Made by a program: the position numbers and the translations under genes. From Ahaetulla prasina (taxonomy: Eukaryota; Chordata; Lepidosauria; Squamata; Colubridae): a stretch of DNA of 64,000 bases. The stretch covers positions 58,976,711 to 59,040,710 of the forward strand of contig NC_080544.1 of the NCBI RefSeq assembly GCF_028640845.1, given 5' to 3'. Positions 1 to 11,431 of the stretch are shown piece by piece (position 1 is the stretch's first letter; each line of letters starts with the position of its first letter). Under the pieces are notes generated by a model that ran no database searches, had not been told where the DNA came from, and saw only the letters and a program-made list of their open reading frames with translations.

Positions 1-720
1 AGGGTAGCTAACAAAATACAAGGGTTTTTTTTGCAATATCAGCTGGCTTTGTAATTTTTCTGAACTACAGTTGAAATTTTCATTGACTCTTAGTGTAAGC
101 TTTGCTTTATGTGACTATGCTAACAATGTAGAAAATGGTGGAATCTCCCCACTGGTCTCCATCTTATGATATGGCTGCATATGGATTGGCAGAGCAAAGA
201 GAGCAGCTGCATTGGCTAAAGCAGGAAATCCACTTCTCACTGAGCCAGTGTGTCACTGCCAAACTGTAGACGTGTTATGTGGGTTGTGTGCGGTTGCAAT
301 GCTGGCTATAGAGAGATTTTGTTTCCAAAAAATCTGCAAGGGTGATCAAGTCAAACACCCTGGTAGCTTCCCAGTAAAGCAGAAAAGGATTCTGAAAGCA
401 CCTGATTCAGGGTGTGTGTGTCTGTGTGTTGAAGTTGTGAAGGAATCAGCTGCTGATGGAGTGGTCATAAGTGGGACCACTCTTCCGTACTTTATTGTCA
501 ACTCTCACGTCGCCATCAGGTTTTGACAAATAGCTCACCTACCATTTTAGAACTTCCCCTCCCCACCCACATTAGTGAAAAGATAATAATTTTTTCCTTT
601 TTGGGAGGAAAATCCAGCAGCCACATTAACTTGTCCTGCAGTAAATTATTAGAATACTCAGTAGTCTTATTACCAATGCAGTATATGTAGCCCAAAAGAT
701 TATTCTAGTATACTTTAGAT
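1..720. other. Left-edge sequence, no gene seen
   Basis: This is moderately AT-rich single-copy-looking DNA. An open frame at 212-526 on the plus strand has no recognisable domain or splice context and looks accidental. WBP1L exon 3, which should encode the membrane segment, was sought on the minus strand and not seen, so it probably lies beyond the left edge. Confidence 0.5.
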
Positions 721-1796
721 CAGGGGTGAAATCTAAAAATTTTCCCTACCGGTTCTGTGGGCATGGCTTAATTGGTGGGCGTGGCTTGGTGGTCAGATGG
801 CTGGGTGGGCATGGCCAATAACAATAAATAATAAAAATAATAAACAAAGTATAAAAAAACAATAAGAGGTACCAAAAACCAACTTTCACACTTTACACAC
901 ACACAAACACAACTGACTCACACACAATGTAAAAGCAGCTGCACTTCACACTTCACATAGCCACAAAAAGCTCAAAAACCAACTTTCACATTTTACACAC
1001 ACACAACACAACACAACTAACTCACACACAATGTAAAAGCAGCTGCACTTCACATTTCACACAGCCACAAAAAGCTCAAAAACCAACTTTCACACTTTAC
1101 ACACACACAACACAACTCACACACACACACACACAAAATACCATATATAGATTTCTGAGATTTTGTGTGTTTGTGTAGTTAGAGTGAAACACTACAGAAA
1201 CACACCAAATCTCAGAAAGCTGCACAAATATTTTATTTTATTATTAAGGATTGTGGACTTCAATTCCCAGAGTTCCTCAGCAAAGCCAGCCAGCATTAAT
1301 CACTCAGTGATTAATAGATCTAAGTGATTAATAGATTAGCTATTATTAGTTCTGTCTGGTGCTGAAAATGAAACTGGGGCTTTCCGGCTGGGAAAAAAGC
1401 CATGAGGTCGATCAGTAATCAGGTAAGTGTCTTAGACTCTCTTAAAAGGAGGTTTTCTACATGTTTTCTACAGAAAACATGTTTTTTAATGTTCTGCTGA
1501 TAAAGGAACTCAGGTGAGATCCCCAGAGTAGCCTTTAATTATTATTTTTTAAGTTTAAAGGCTCTGCCAATCTCAGCTGAGGGGCGGGATCCTCAAAGGC
1601 TTTTTTTTACTTTTAAAGGCATGTTTTGGCTGAAGCAAAACCTTCTTTTAAAAGTAAAAAAAACACTCTGCTGATGGTGGGGCTAAGCAGAGGCATGCGG
1701 CGGGGCCAGGGATTTTTGCTACCAGTCCTCCGAACCAGCAGCCACCATTGCTACCGGATCGCGCGAGCCGGTCCAATCCGGGAGCATTTCACCCCG
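721..1796 (+). mobile_element. hAT-type non-autonomous DNA transposon, 1.08 kb
   Basis: The element starts CAGGGGTGAAAT and ends ATTTCACCCCG, imperfect terminal inverted repeats of the hAT type. It is flanked by an exact 8-bp duplication, ctttagat, at 713-720 and 1797-1804, as hAT transposases make. It holds no transposase. Inside are about 2.5 copies of a roughly 100-bp CA-rich tandem unit starting near 878, 978 and 1082, then a GC-richer 3' part. A related copy lies inverted at 28652-29848. Confidence 0.88.
878..1130 (+). repeat. CA-rich tandem repeat, period about 100-104 bp
   Basis: The unit begins accaactttcaca and contains a run of CA dinucleotides followed by atgtaaaagcagctgcac. It recurs at about 878, 978 and 1082, the last copy partial. 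It lies wholly inside the hAT element, and the inverted hAT copy at 29.5-29.7 kb has the same unit, so the repeat was present before the copies spread. Confidence 0.75.
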
Positions 1797-1833
1797 CTTT
1801 AGATTATTCTATTAACTACTAGAAGAAAGCAGT

Positions 1834-2022
1834 AGTTTCTGTGGTGGCATCTTGGTTGCACAGTGGTTATAATGCAGTATTGTAGGTTAATACTGCCAAC
1901 TGCCAGCATTTTGATCCTGACCAACTCAAGGTTGACCTTCTGAGGTTAGTAAAATGAGGACTCAGATTGTTGGGGGCAATATGCTGACTCTGTAAACTGG
2001 TTTTTGAGTGGTCAACTTGCCT
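1834..2022 (+). mobile_element. MIR-like tRNA SINE (old copy)
   Basis: A decayed tRNA-like head (gcacagtggttataatgcag) is followed by the body caaggttgac, gtaaaatgagga and ttgttgggggcaatatg. The same body occurs at 16491-16722 and, reversed, at 51522-51750. No clear terminal tail or target duplication remains. Confidence 0.65.
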
Positions 2023-3576
2023 TGAAGAAGAAAAGCGGCACACTAAACTTCAATTTATTACCAGAAACAAAAAAAAATGTAGATGCTGTTAAAAAGGATG
2101 ACATCTCAAAGCTTACCTTACTCATTGGTAGGTATATGCATGTATCCACAAACCCATAATGGAATTGAAACTAACTACTTATGATTGTGTGGAGGATGAG
2201 GAAGAGGAAGATTATGGCAATACCCCCCCCCCAAACTTTTCTAGAATTGAGGTTTGTATGTCCTGTACAATATGAAATAGAGAGCTGTTTATAAGCGGAT
2301 ACCTGCAAGCCACAAATAAATTGTATATTTAAGACCAGAAGGATATACAATTTCTAATAGAAATAGATAGCTCTAAAATGGCTACAAAACTGCCAGTATT
2401 TTATAGAAAGTCCTATATATAGATACCTGTCAAGCTTTTTTATTTTTACAATACAACTTCAGTAATTAGTAAGCAGAAGCAATATATACTTTCTTAAAAA
2501 GTTAAATTCTGTATATTAATATAATTGATACATTCAGATAACAGGACAGAAAAATTGTATTGCATTGTTTTATAGAACTTACTAGATTTTCAAATTCTAA
2601 ACAATACTGATACAAAAAGGAAATTAAAATGAAAAAGAAAATATAGAGAGTGGAGACAAGCTGGCAACATGAGATGAAATGCTATATGGGGAAGCAGTAA
2701 AAACTGAAACTTCATTCCCAGTTATTGAACAAACAGTTTAATCCCTCTCTGAGTCTGCAATTTGTCTGATCACGCCAATAATAGTTTCCAAATCTTTCTG
2801 TAGAATCATGGAATATATATTTGGGAAATATTAGACAAAGGGAGTATTAATATTGCAGAATCCTGTAATACAAAAATTAGTGTTTTTAGATACGGCTGAA
2901 CTCCCATCCCAGAAGTCTGAACCACCTTGGGGATTTATTTGATTATTTTTATTTATTATTAAATTTATTTGCCACCATCTCATATTTGAAGCAACTTTGA
3001 GCGGCCTAATAGTGACACATACTCAGCAATACCTGGAAGGCTACAGATTCATCATCTCTGCTATAGACAATTGGAAACACATGTAACAGTATCCAGAGTT
3101 ATCTTTTTGTTCATAGAAAGGTATTTCCTCAATAACAACTTTTAGAAACTGTCGATATTTTTCCTCAAAAGATTTTTCCCCGGTTGGCATATGAAGATTC
3201 TAACTACCCTATTCTACAGAATAGAGTAGCTTGTGTTGCTGTAGAATAGATTCTAACTAATCTATTCTACAGCAACAAATAATAAAGAGTGAAATAGAAA
3301 TATTTTTAAGCAGACAAAAAATGTTTCTCCGATGCAAAGAATTGAAGCAAAAAGTTCACTGAGAGAAAAGCCTTTTATCCTCTACTCAGAATGGAAAAAC
3401 ATGTTTTCTTTTTCACTGTTCAAGAACAGGAACAGAATAGTCTGCCCAAGAGTTCACAGTAAACTTGGATAGGTGCCACTGCCTTACTTAGCAGCAAGCC
3501 TCAATATAGCCAAATCAACTGCATAACAAATAATTTCTTTACGTTCCCCAAAAAGCATGCCTTTGCTTTCCGATTA
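2023..3576. other. AT-rich intergenic or intronic sequence
   Basis: I see no gene. A C8 run lies near 2225 and a possible old LINE tail lies at about 2935-3010. The only ordered structure is the perfect hairpin at 3235-3276, listed separately. Confidence 0.45.
3235..3276. repeat. Perfect 18-bp inverted repeat with 6-nt loop
   Basis: The left arm gttgctgtagaatagatt (3235-3252) is the exact reverse complement of 3259-3276, with ctaact as loop. Part of the same motif (attctac-agaat) occurs just upstream at about 3211-3222. It is not followed by a U-run, and I assign no function. Confidence 0.85.
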
Positions 3577-3973
3577 CAGGTAGTCCTTGACTTACAATGG
3601 TTCATTTAGTGACCATACAAAGTTACACCAGCACTGAAAAATGTGACTTATGACTGTTTTTCACAGTTATGGTCTTTGCAGCAGCCCCATGATCATGAGA
3701 TCAAACTTCAGATGTTTGCCAACTGGTTCATATTTATGACAGTTGCTGTATCCCAAGGTCATGTGATCATTTTTCCCCGACCTTCTGACAAACAAAGTCA
3801 ATGGGGAAGCCAGAATCACTTAACAATTGGGTTATTAACTTATCAACTGCAGTGATTCACTTAACAACTGTGGCAAGGAAGGTCATAAAATGAGGCAAAA
3901 CTCACTTAACAAATGCCTCACTTAACAACAGAAATTTTGGGCTCAATTCTGGTCGTAAGTCGAGGACAACCTG
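3577..3973 (+). mobile_element. Tigger/pogo-like MITE, full length
   Basis: The element begins CAGGTAGTCCTTGACTTAC and ends GTAAGTCGAGGACAACCTG. The ends are complementary and flanked by TA on both sides (3575-3576, 3974-3975), the pattern of Tc1/mariner-superfamily pogo elements. It is about 397 bp with no transposase. Blocks such as cacttaacaactgtggcaag recur in the other copies here. Confidence 0.82.
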
Positions 3974-4099
3974 TATCTTGCTCAAATCTAACTGATTTAA
4001 CTGTGATAATGAATGAAGAGCAAATGAAGAAAGCAGGCAAAACATTTTATGATGAATTAAATGAGGTCCTGCTCCAAGTTTATCTTGCTCCTTATTTTT

Positions 4100-4290
4100 T
4101 TTAGCCTTCACATCAGTCTTGACTCCTGGTGTCTGCCTGGACTGAATCCCTACCATTTTCTTGCCAAGATTTCAGAAGTTATTTGCCACTGCCATCTTCC
4201 TAGGTCTAAGAGAATGTGACTGCCCCAAGGTCACCCAGTTGGCATTGTGCCTAAGGTGGGATCAGACCATGTCTTCTTTTTTCTAACCTG
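4100..4290 (-). mobile_element. MIR/CORE-like SINE fragment
   Basis: The plus strand reads tgccccaaggtcacccag, then a tract ending near a run of T. That is the reverse of the MIR-type core in which 'gtgaccttgggca' follows a tRNA-derived head. A second copy with the same layout lies at 51170-51355. Confidence 0.55.
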
Positions 4291-4294
4291 CATG

Positions 4295-4560
4295 AGCAAT
4301 CTCTGCTCAAGCGAGTGGAGCTTCACATGTGAGCATAAGTGTTCTCTACTCACGCGAGTGGAGCTTCACACATGAATGCAAATGCCTGCCCATTGTGTAA
4401 ATGGAGCTTCACTCACAAACACCCTCCTTCTCATGCACTAAACTCGGTTCATGTGAGAGGAGGGTGTGCGTGCCCGCCGCTTGCACCAATGGAAATGTGC
4501 ACACGTGCGTAAGCCTGCCACTCACACGGCCACACTGGGCCAAACTGGAAAGATTAGGGC
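4295..4560. repeat. Degenerate tandem motif (GTGGAGCTTCACACATG)
   Basis: Variants of gagtggagcttcacatgtg occur three times (near 4313, 4360 and 4402) with roughly 45-bp spacing, followed by GC-richer sequence. A related phrase, acggagcttcacgcac, occurs inside the hAT element at 53920-54104, so this may be the inside of another decayed hAT copy. Confidence 0.45.
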
Positions 4561-5157
4561 ATCACGGCTGTTGCAAAGCAAAAGACAGCAATGGGAATTT
4601 GAATTGGTTAAATCTGCCTTACCTACCAACTTGTAGAGATGAAGAAAGATAGCAAGAATAATGTGTTATTTGTGCTCAGTTTTTAGGTATTTGCTTAATA
4701 ACTATTACTATCACCATTTTTAGCTTTTGAACAAATAAAACTATAATCTAGAGATAATAAAAGTTTAAATGAAAAGGATTAATAGAAACCTCAAAGGATG
4801 TATTTTAAAGAATGGACATACAGTCTTTGTTGGAGATGTAAAAAAAACAAAGAGCAACTGACTGACATGATGCTTGAGAAATTATGGTTATATTACGTAT
4901 TGGGTGTTTCTAAGAGAAATACTGTGAGAAATTGGCAAAATAGTATTATTTGTGATATTAAGTACTGAATTAAAAGATATGTAATTTCAATAAAAACACA
5001 ATATGTCCTTTTTCCACATAGATTATGACATTTTGTAACAATAATCATTTCTTTTAATTTAGGTTAAGAAAATTTGAAATTATTGTTTAATATGTGACGG
5101 ATATGTCTAATGGTGTTCCCCTTTTGTTGATTTGTTACTGTTAAGTTAGCTATTATT

Positions 5158-5392
5158 ATGCTTCCTATATTTCTTCTCTCACTGGAGAAGAGCCTAATGC
5201 TGGGAAAGTTTGAGGGCAAAAGAAGAAGGGGACGACAAAGAACGAGGTTGCTGGATGGAGTCACTGAAGCAGTAGGGGTGAGCTTAAATGGTCTCCAGAG
5301 GATGGTAGAGGACAGGAAAGCCTGGAGGAACGTTGTGCATTGGGTCACAATGGCTCGGACACGACTTTGCAACTAACAACAACAAATATTTC
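5158..5392 (+). mobile_element. Bov-B (RTE) LINE 3' end, coding remnant
   Basis: The plus frame over 5158-5376 matches the C-terminal end of the RTE/Bov-B polyprotein: a basic stretch RRRGRQRTRLLDGVTEAVG, then WRNVVHWVTMARTRLCN and a stop. The DNA at the stop, tcggacacgactttgcaact, is the usual Bov-B end and is followed by an (AAC)-rich tail. No reverse-transcriptase core is present, so this is a 5'-truncated dead copy. Bov-B is abundant in squamates and is known for horizontal transfer between squamates and ruminants. Confidence 0.82.
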
Positions 5393-5471
5393 TTCCTGTA
5401 AAATTTGTAAAATTGTTAAATAAACTTTAATGAAAAATAAACGTAAAGGGAGTAAATTTTAAATCTGGAGG

Positions 5472-5712
5472 AGACTTGGAGCTGTAAATGGTGACTGGTC
5501 CGGGGAGCAGACAGATTTTGCTCTCTATTGTGGATGCCAGATTGGCCTCCTGCAAGCTCTCATCTCTCGAGAAGCGTTCACTGAAGCGGCGTGAAAAACT
5601 TTGGCAGGGCTCCTTGAGAGATGAGAGCTTGCAGCGGGCCGATCTGGTGTCCGCAATAGAGAGCAAAATCCGGCTGCTCTGCTGATCAGACGCGGTTTAC
5701 AGCTCCAAGTCC
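5472..5712. repeat. Large imperfect hairpin, arms about 100 bp
   Basis: The segment from about 5508 to 5571 (gattttgctctctattg ... caagctctcatctct) is the near-exact reverse complement of about 5615-5680. The outer parts also pair: gacttggagctgtaaa near 5473 with tttacagctccaagtc near 5695. About 40 bp separates the arms. The whole unit is GC-richer than its surroundings and may be the end of a longer repeat element running to about 6556. Confidence 0.8.
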
Positions 5713-5789
5713 CAATGGCAGGAGACGAGGGTTGCTTTGCTCCACTGGCTGGGCAAATATACCGAGGCGGAATGCTGATGCCGCGCAAA

Positions 5790-5935
5790 ATGAAATAGCG
5801 AAAAAGAGACAGAATGAAAGAGAGAGAATGAGAAAGAGAATCAGAGAATCAGAGACAGAGAAAGAAAATAAGAGAGAATGAGAGCGAATAAGAGAGACAG
5901 ATAATGAAAGAGAGAGAGAGCAACACCTTCTTGGA
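5790..5935 (+). repeat. Polypurine (GAGAATCAGA)-type simple repeat
   Basis: Almost every base is a purine, with imperfect gagaatcagaga and aagagagaatgaga units. A similar tract lies at 6240-6415, so the two bracket a GC-rich core at 5936-6239. Long open frames here arise from the repeat and are not genes. Confidence 0.8.
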
Positions 5936-6239
5936 AGAAGGGCATGGGGCCCGAAGGGGGATATCTTGCATTAAATATCAACCTCCCCACCTCAATTTCG
6001 CGAGATCGGCGCAGCATGCAGTGGTCCTTCCCGGTGCGCCTTGTTTCTCCAGAGCACTCCGCCCCCCCTGCTTCTGCCCACCTCCTCCTCCCGGAGTCTC
6101 TGGGCTGTTTACTCAGCCGAAGGGAAAACTCAAAGGGCGCTCCACTGCCCGGCTTGCCCGCCTCCCCAGAGATGTCACCCGGCGGGGGGGGGGGTGCTCT
6201 CTTCACAGCTTTTGCTCAAAGCCGCCTGGCTCTGAAAGG

Positions 6240-6415
6240 GACATGCGGAGAATCAGAGAGAGAATCAGAGAGTGAGAATAAGAGAGAATCAGAATGACAG
6301 AGAATCAGAATGAAAGAGAGAATGAGTGGGAGAGAGAGAGAATGAGTGGGAGAGAGAAAGAGAGAATGAGAGAGAAAGAGTGGGAGAGAGTGGAGGGGGA
6401 GAGGGAGAGAGGAGG
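6240..6415 (+). repeat. Polypurine (GAGAATCAGA)-type simple repeat
   Basis: Repeating agaatcagagagagaatcag and gagtgggagagaga units fill the stretch. With the tract at 5790-5935 they flank a GC-rich core. Such mirror-like purine tracts can form triplex DNA, but nothing here shows that it happens. Confidence 0.8.
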
Positions 6416-6514
6416 GACAGTGCCTGAAGGACCTCATCCCATCACTGGGAGTCCAGGCGCTTCAGCAAGCGACACGCTGGGTTTGTATTAGTGGTCTGCA
6501 GGATTTAAAATTAT

Positions 6515-6556
6515 GAACTTGGTGGTCCCTGAGGTCCAAAAGTTTGGGGACCCCTG
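6515..6556 (+). mobile_element. hAT 3' terminus
   Basis: The text ggtggtccctgaggtccaaa then agtttggggacccctg has the form of a hAT right end. I could not find the matching left end CAGGGGTCCCC, nor a copy of the following 8 bases (atctagtg) upstream. The hairpin and purine tracts at 5472-6415 could be its interior. Confidence 0.5.
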
Positions 6557-7298
<742 letters not shown>

Positions 7299-7300
7299 CT

Positions 7301-7829
7301 ACAATGCAAGAAACAAATATGTTACTAACATAGCAATCTGATAAGTGGGGAGGCTCATTCTAGAGTGAATCCCACAAACCAAGGTTTGTGAGGCATGTAT
7401 TAACCCAAGGCTTAAATACCTGTCAATATTCTGGATATAGATTATGGACCTCTTCTCTAGGATATGGGTAACTTGTAGCTAACTGAGAAATACACAAAGT
7501 TAATTAATCTTTGGAAATGAAATGAAAACCTTCATTAGCATAAGTTTCCTTGACATCATCAAATCGAATAAAAATACTGTGTTTGAACAGAAATGTTTTT
7601 AGTTGCATTAAAATCAAGTATTTTCTATAAATATCAGTCTGGTCCCATTGCTCGTTCTTTCCATCTCTCCTTTGTGGATCTGTATGTGCAGCAGAAATGG
7701 ATGGAAATGAACTGCCAGAATTATACTCCTCTAAACTACAGACAGTGAACAAAAATTCTCAATGTTCCTGCAATAAAACAATGACAACTTCCACAAGGCA
7801 AAAAAAAAAAAAATCAGCTTTCCTTTGTA
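7301..7829. other. Intronic sequence without recognised repeats
   Basis: AT-rich, ending in an A13 run near 7800. Open frames of 60-80 codons on both strands have no recognisable content. It is the 3' part of WBP1L intron 1, within 530 bp of exon 2, so branch-point signals should lie here, but I cannot single one out. Confidence 0.4.
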
Positions 7830-8157
7830 CAGGTAGTCCTCAATTTACAACAGTTCATTTAGTGACTGTTCAAAGTTACTATGGCACTGAAAAAAGTGAC
7901 TTACGACTTTTTCACTTAGGATCACTGCACTCCTATTTATAATGGTTACAATGTCCCCTTTTGCGACCTTCTGACAAGTAGTCAATGGGGAAGCCAGATT
8001 CATTTAACAACTATGTTACTAATTTGACAACTACAATGATTCACTTAACAACTGTGGCAAGAAAGGTCATAAAAAGCATCAAAACTCACTTAACAAGTAT
8101 CTTACTCAGCAACAGAAATTTTGGGCTGAATTCTGATTGTAAATTGAAGATTACCTG
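7830..8157 (+). mobile_element. Tigger/pogo-like MITE
   Basis: It starts CAGGTAGTCCTCAATTTAC and ends GTAAATTGAAGATTACCTG, with TA on both sides. The internal blocks (cacttaacaactgtggcaag, ttttgggctgaattctg) are those of the copy at 3577-3973, with the middle slightly shortened. Confidence 0.8.
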
Positions 8158-8236
8158 TAGTTTTGTCTAGCAAAAGTCTATATATAGTTTATTTACTACT
8201 GATTTTACTCCATGTTTTTATACTACAGTTTACATA

Positions 8237-8684
8237 CAGGTAATGCTTGACTTACAACCATTCATTTAGTGACCATTCAGAGTTATAATGGCACTGAAAA
8301 AAAATGACTTATGACAGTTTTTTACACTTATGATTGTTGTAGCATCCTATGATCATGTGATTTACATTCGGATGGTTGATGACTATGTTTATGATTGTCC
8401 CAGGTCATGTTATCATCTTTTGTGAAGTTCTGACAATCAAAGTCAATGAATAGAATAGAATTCTTTATTGGCCAAGTGTGATTGGACACACAAAGAATTT
8501 GTCTTGGTGCATATGGGGAAGCCAGATTCACTTAACAACCATGTTACTAATTTGACAATTGCAGTGAATTGCAACAAATCATGCTTGCAACAAATGTGGC
8601 AAGAAAAGTCATTAAATGGGGCAAAACTCACTTAAGCAACATAAATTCTGGGATCAATTGTGGTTGTAAGTCAAGGACTGCCTG
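8237..8684 (+). mobile_element. Tigger/pogo-like MITE with CR1 insert
   Basis: Ends CAGGTAATGCTTGACTTAC and GTAAGTCAAGGACTGCCTG lie between TA dinucleotides. At about 8449-8514 the MITE text 'aaagtcaatg / gggaagccag' is interrupted by roughly 65 bp of a CR1 LINE 3' end. The right 390 bp of this composite is repeated exactly at 9675-10064 by the tandem duplication. Confidence 0.8.
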
Positions 8685-11054
8685 TATTTACTTGAGATAT
8701 CTAGGTGTGTTGGCAGGGCAACAATTAGAATTCCTTGCGAACATGATGAACGCTGACTAGAAATTTTTCTCTAATTCTTTCATTTCCCAAATCTGTTTCA
8801 AGCTACTTTTAGCAAGGTTTATCCTAGGTACATTTTCATTCTGTTTAATCTTTTTTAACAAGCTGGCAAAAGTATCTTCAATCTGCAGTGTCTGTGACAT
8901 AAGAATTTCCTCCCTGACCAGGCAGGAAAGGGTGTAGCCACCGTAGCCTAAAGCTGGATCAAACCAGGCCGTAAGCTTTATAATATGTTATAAATATGTT
9001 TTAAATTAATGCACTGGGGAGCACAAGAACGTTTAAACACAATAGTTTTTTTTAACTTTATAGCCTTAATTTAGCTCAACATTTACTGCCACAGAATCGT
9101 ATTATGAAATAGTTAGTAGATAGTAGATAGTTCCTATCTACTTAACAATACATTGCTATAGTACCAGAAGGCACTAAGTTAAATAAATAATAAAGGCAAG
9201 GTAGTGATTTGGTGTTATATTTATAGCATCATTAAAGTGTAGTGCCTTAGATCATAAGCAAAAAAGTTCATCTTTACCATAAAGAATGATAATGAGGAGA
9301 AAGCAGAGAGAGGAAGTGAAGTGAAGTGCAGACAGTAAGCGATGAGGTAAGTAACAGAGTTTATACAAAATGGGAACTAAAGGCGTTGAAATTTAACACA
9401 TCTGGAAGGCATCAGAGTAGAGGATATACAATTATGATTTGAACCAAGAATTGCTTGGCTTGTTAGTTAACTAATGTAAGATACCAAAAAGCATGCTTTA
9501 ATTTAGCTGATAATAGAAAAATAACATTTGTGTCTATTTTTCAGAATACTGAATATGAAAGGCTAAATAAATTAGCACCATCATAATTAGGAAAGATTTT
9601 AAAACATAAAACTATCGGTTTTGGAAAGCATCACAGTTATCAATGAAAACAAAAAGAAATAAACAAATTCCTGTTGAAAAAAAATGACTTATGACAGTTT
9701 TTTACACTTATGATTGTTGTAGCATCCTATGATCATGTGATTTACATTCGGATGGTTGATGACTATGTTTATGATTGTCCCAGGTCATGTTATCATCTTT
9801 TGTGAAGTTCTGACAATCAAAGTCAATGAATAGAATAGAATTCTTTATTGGCCAAGTGTGATTGGACACACAAAGAATTTGTCTTGGTGCATATGGGGAA
9901 GCCAGATTCACTTAACAACCATGTTACTAATTTGACAATTGCAGTGAATTGCAACAAATCATGCTTGCAACAAATGTGGCAAGAAAAGTCATTAAATGGG
10001 GCAAAACTCACTTAAGCAACATAAATTCTGGGATCAATTGTGGTTGTAAGTCAAGGACTGCCTGTATTTACTTGAGATATCTAGGTGTGTTGGCAGGGCA
10101 ACAATTAGAATTCCTTGCGAACATGATGAACGCTGACTAGAAATTTTTCTCTAATTCTTTCATTTCCCAAATCTGTTTCAAGCTACTTTTAGCAAGGTTT
10201 ATCCTAGGTACATTTTCATTCTGTTTAATCTTTTTTAACAAGCTGGCAAAAGTATCTTCAATCTGCAGTGTCTGTGACATAAGAATTTCCTCCCTGACCA
10301 GGCAGGAAAGGGTGTAGCCACCGTAGCCTAAAGCTGGATCAAACCAGGCCGTAAGCTTTATAATATGTTATAAATATGTTTTAAATTAATGCACTGGGGA
10401 GCACAAGAACGTTTAAACACAATAGTTTTTTTTAACTTTATAGCCTTAATTTAGCTCAACATTTACTGCCACAGAATCGTATTATGAAATAGTTAGTAGA
10501 TAGTAGATAGTTCCTATCTACTTAACAATACATTGCTATAGTACCAGAAGGCACTAAGTTAAATAAATAATAAAGGCAAGGTAGTGATTTGGTGTTATAT
10601 TTATAGCATCATTAAAGTGTAGTGCCTTAGATCATAAGCAAAAAAGTTCATCTTTACCATAAAGAATGATAATGAGGAGAAAGCAGAGAGAGGAAGTGAA
10701 GTGAAGTGCAGACAGTAAGCGATGAGGTAAGTAACAGAGTTTATACAAAATGGGAACTAAAGGCGTTGAAATTTAACACATCTGGAAGGCATCAGAGTAG
10801 AGGATATACAATTATGATTTGAACCAAGAATTGCTTGGCTTGTTAGTTAACTAATGTAAGATACCAAAAAGCATGCTTTAATTTAGCTGATAATAGAAAA
10901 ATAACATTTGTGTCTATTTTTCAGAATACTGAATATGAAAGGCTAAATAAATTAGCACCATCATAATTAGGAAAGATTTTAAAACATAAAACTATCGGTT
11001 TTGGAAAGCATCACAGTTATCAATGAAAACAAAAAGAAATAAACAAATTCCTGT
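8295..11054 (+). repeat. Perfect tandem duplication, 2 x 1,380 bp
   Basis: Bases 8295-9674 are repeated as 9675-11054. I compared the two copies line by line at a constant offset of 1,380 and found no difference. All three boundaries carry the 11-bp word tgaaaaaaaat (8295, 9675, 11055). The unit holds the right part of a MITE with its CR1 insert plus about 1 kb of single-copy-looking intron. Identity this high means a very recent event or an assembly artefact. Confidence 0.92.
8449..8514 (-). mobile_element. CR1 LINE 3'-end fragment
   Basis: On the plus strand this reads gaatagaattctttattggc then caagtgtgattggaca, the reverse of the CR1 3' end at 23409-23650. It keeps only about 65 bp and has landed inside a MITE. 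It is copied exactly at 9829-9894. Confidence 0.7.
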
Positions 11055-11431
11055 TGAAAAAAAATAAACAAAGACTAGAAAAACATGGGAGGATTAAAAA
11101 TTAAAAAATGACATTAAATTGGACCTCTTCAAAATTTAGAGAATGAGGCAGAGTAAAAGTCTCACCTGAAACAACCTCTATAATCCTTGAGATTTTTTTT
11201 GGTAAATCGCTTGAAATTTTATATTATTTATTTTATTTATTTTATTTATCAAATTTATATACCGCCCTATCTCCCGAAGGACTCAGGGCGGTGTACAGGC
11301 ATTTAAAACACATAAATACAATGTAAGAAATATAAAAACAGTTAAAAAACTTATTCTAAACGCCTATTAATTTAAAATTAAAAATATAAAATAAAAGCCA
11401 ATTTAAAAACCAGTAATTTAAAATTTAAAAT

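Noticed and set aside
212..526. 104-codon plus-strand frame at the left edge, considered as an exon or small gene
   Set aside because: No recognisable domain and no supporting splice sites; a chance frame in non-coding DNA is more likely.
5841..6297. Overlapping frames of 117-123 codons on both strands
   Set aside because: They arise from polypurine repeats and a GC-rich core; composition explains their length, and frames on both strands are open for the same reason.
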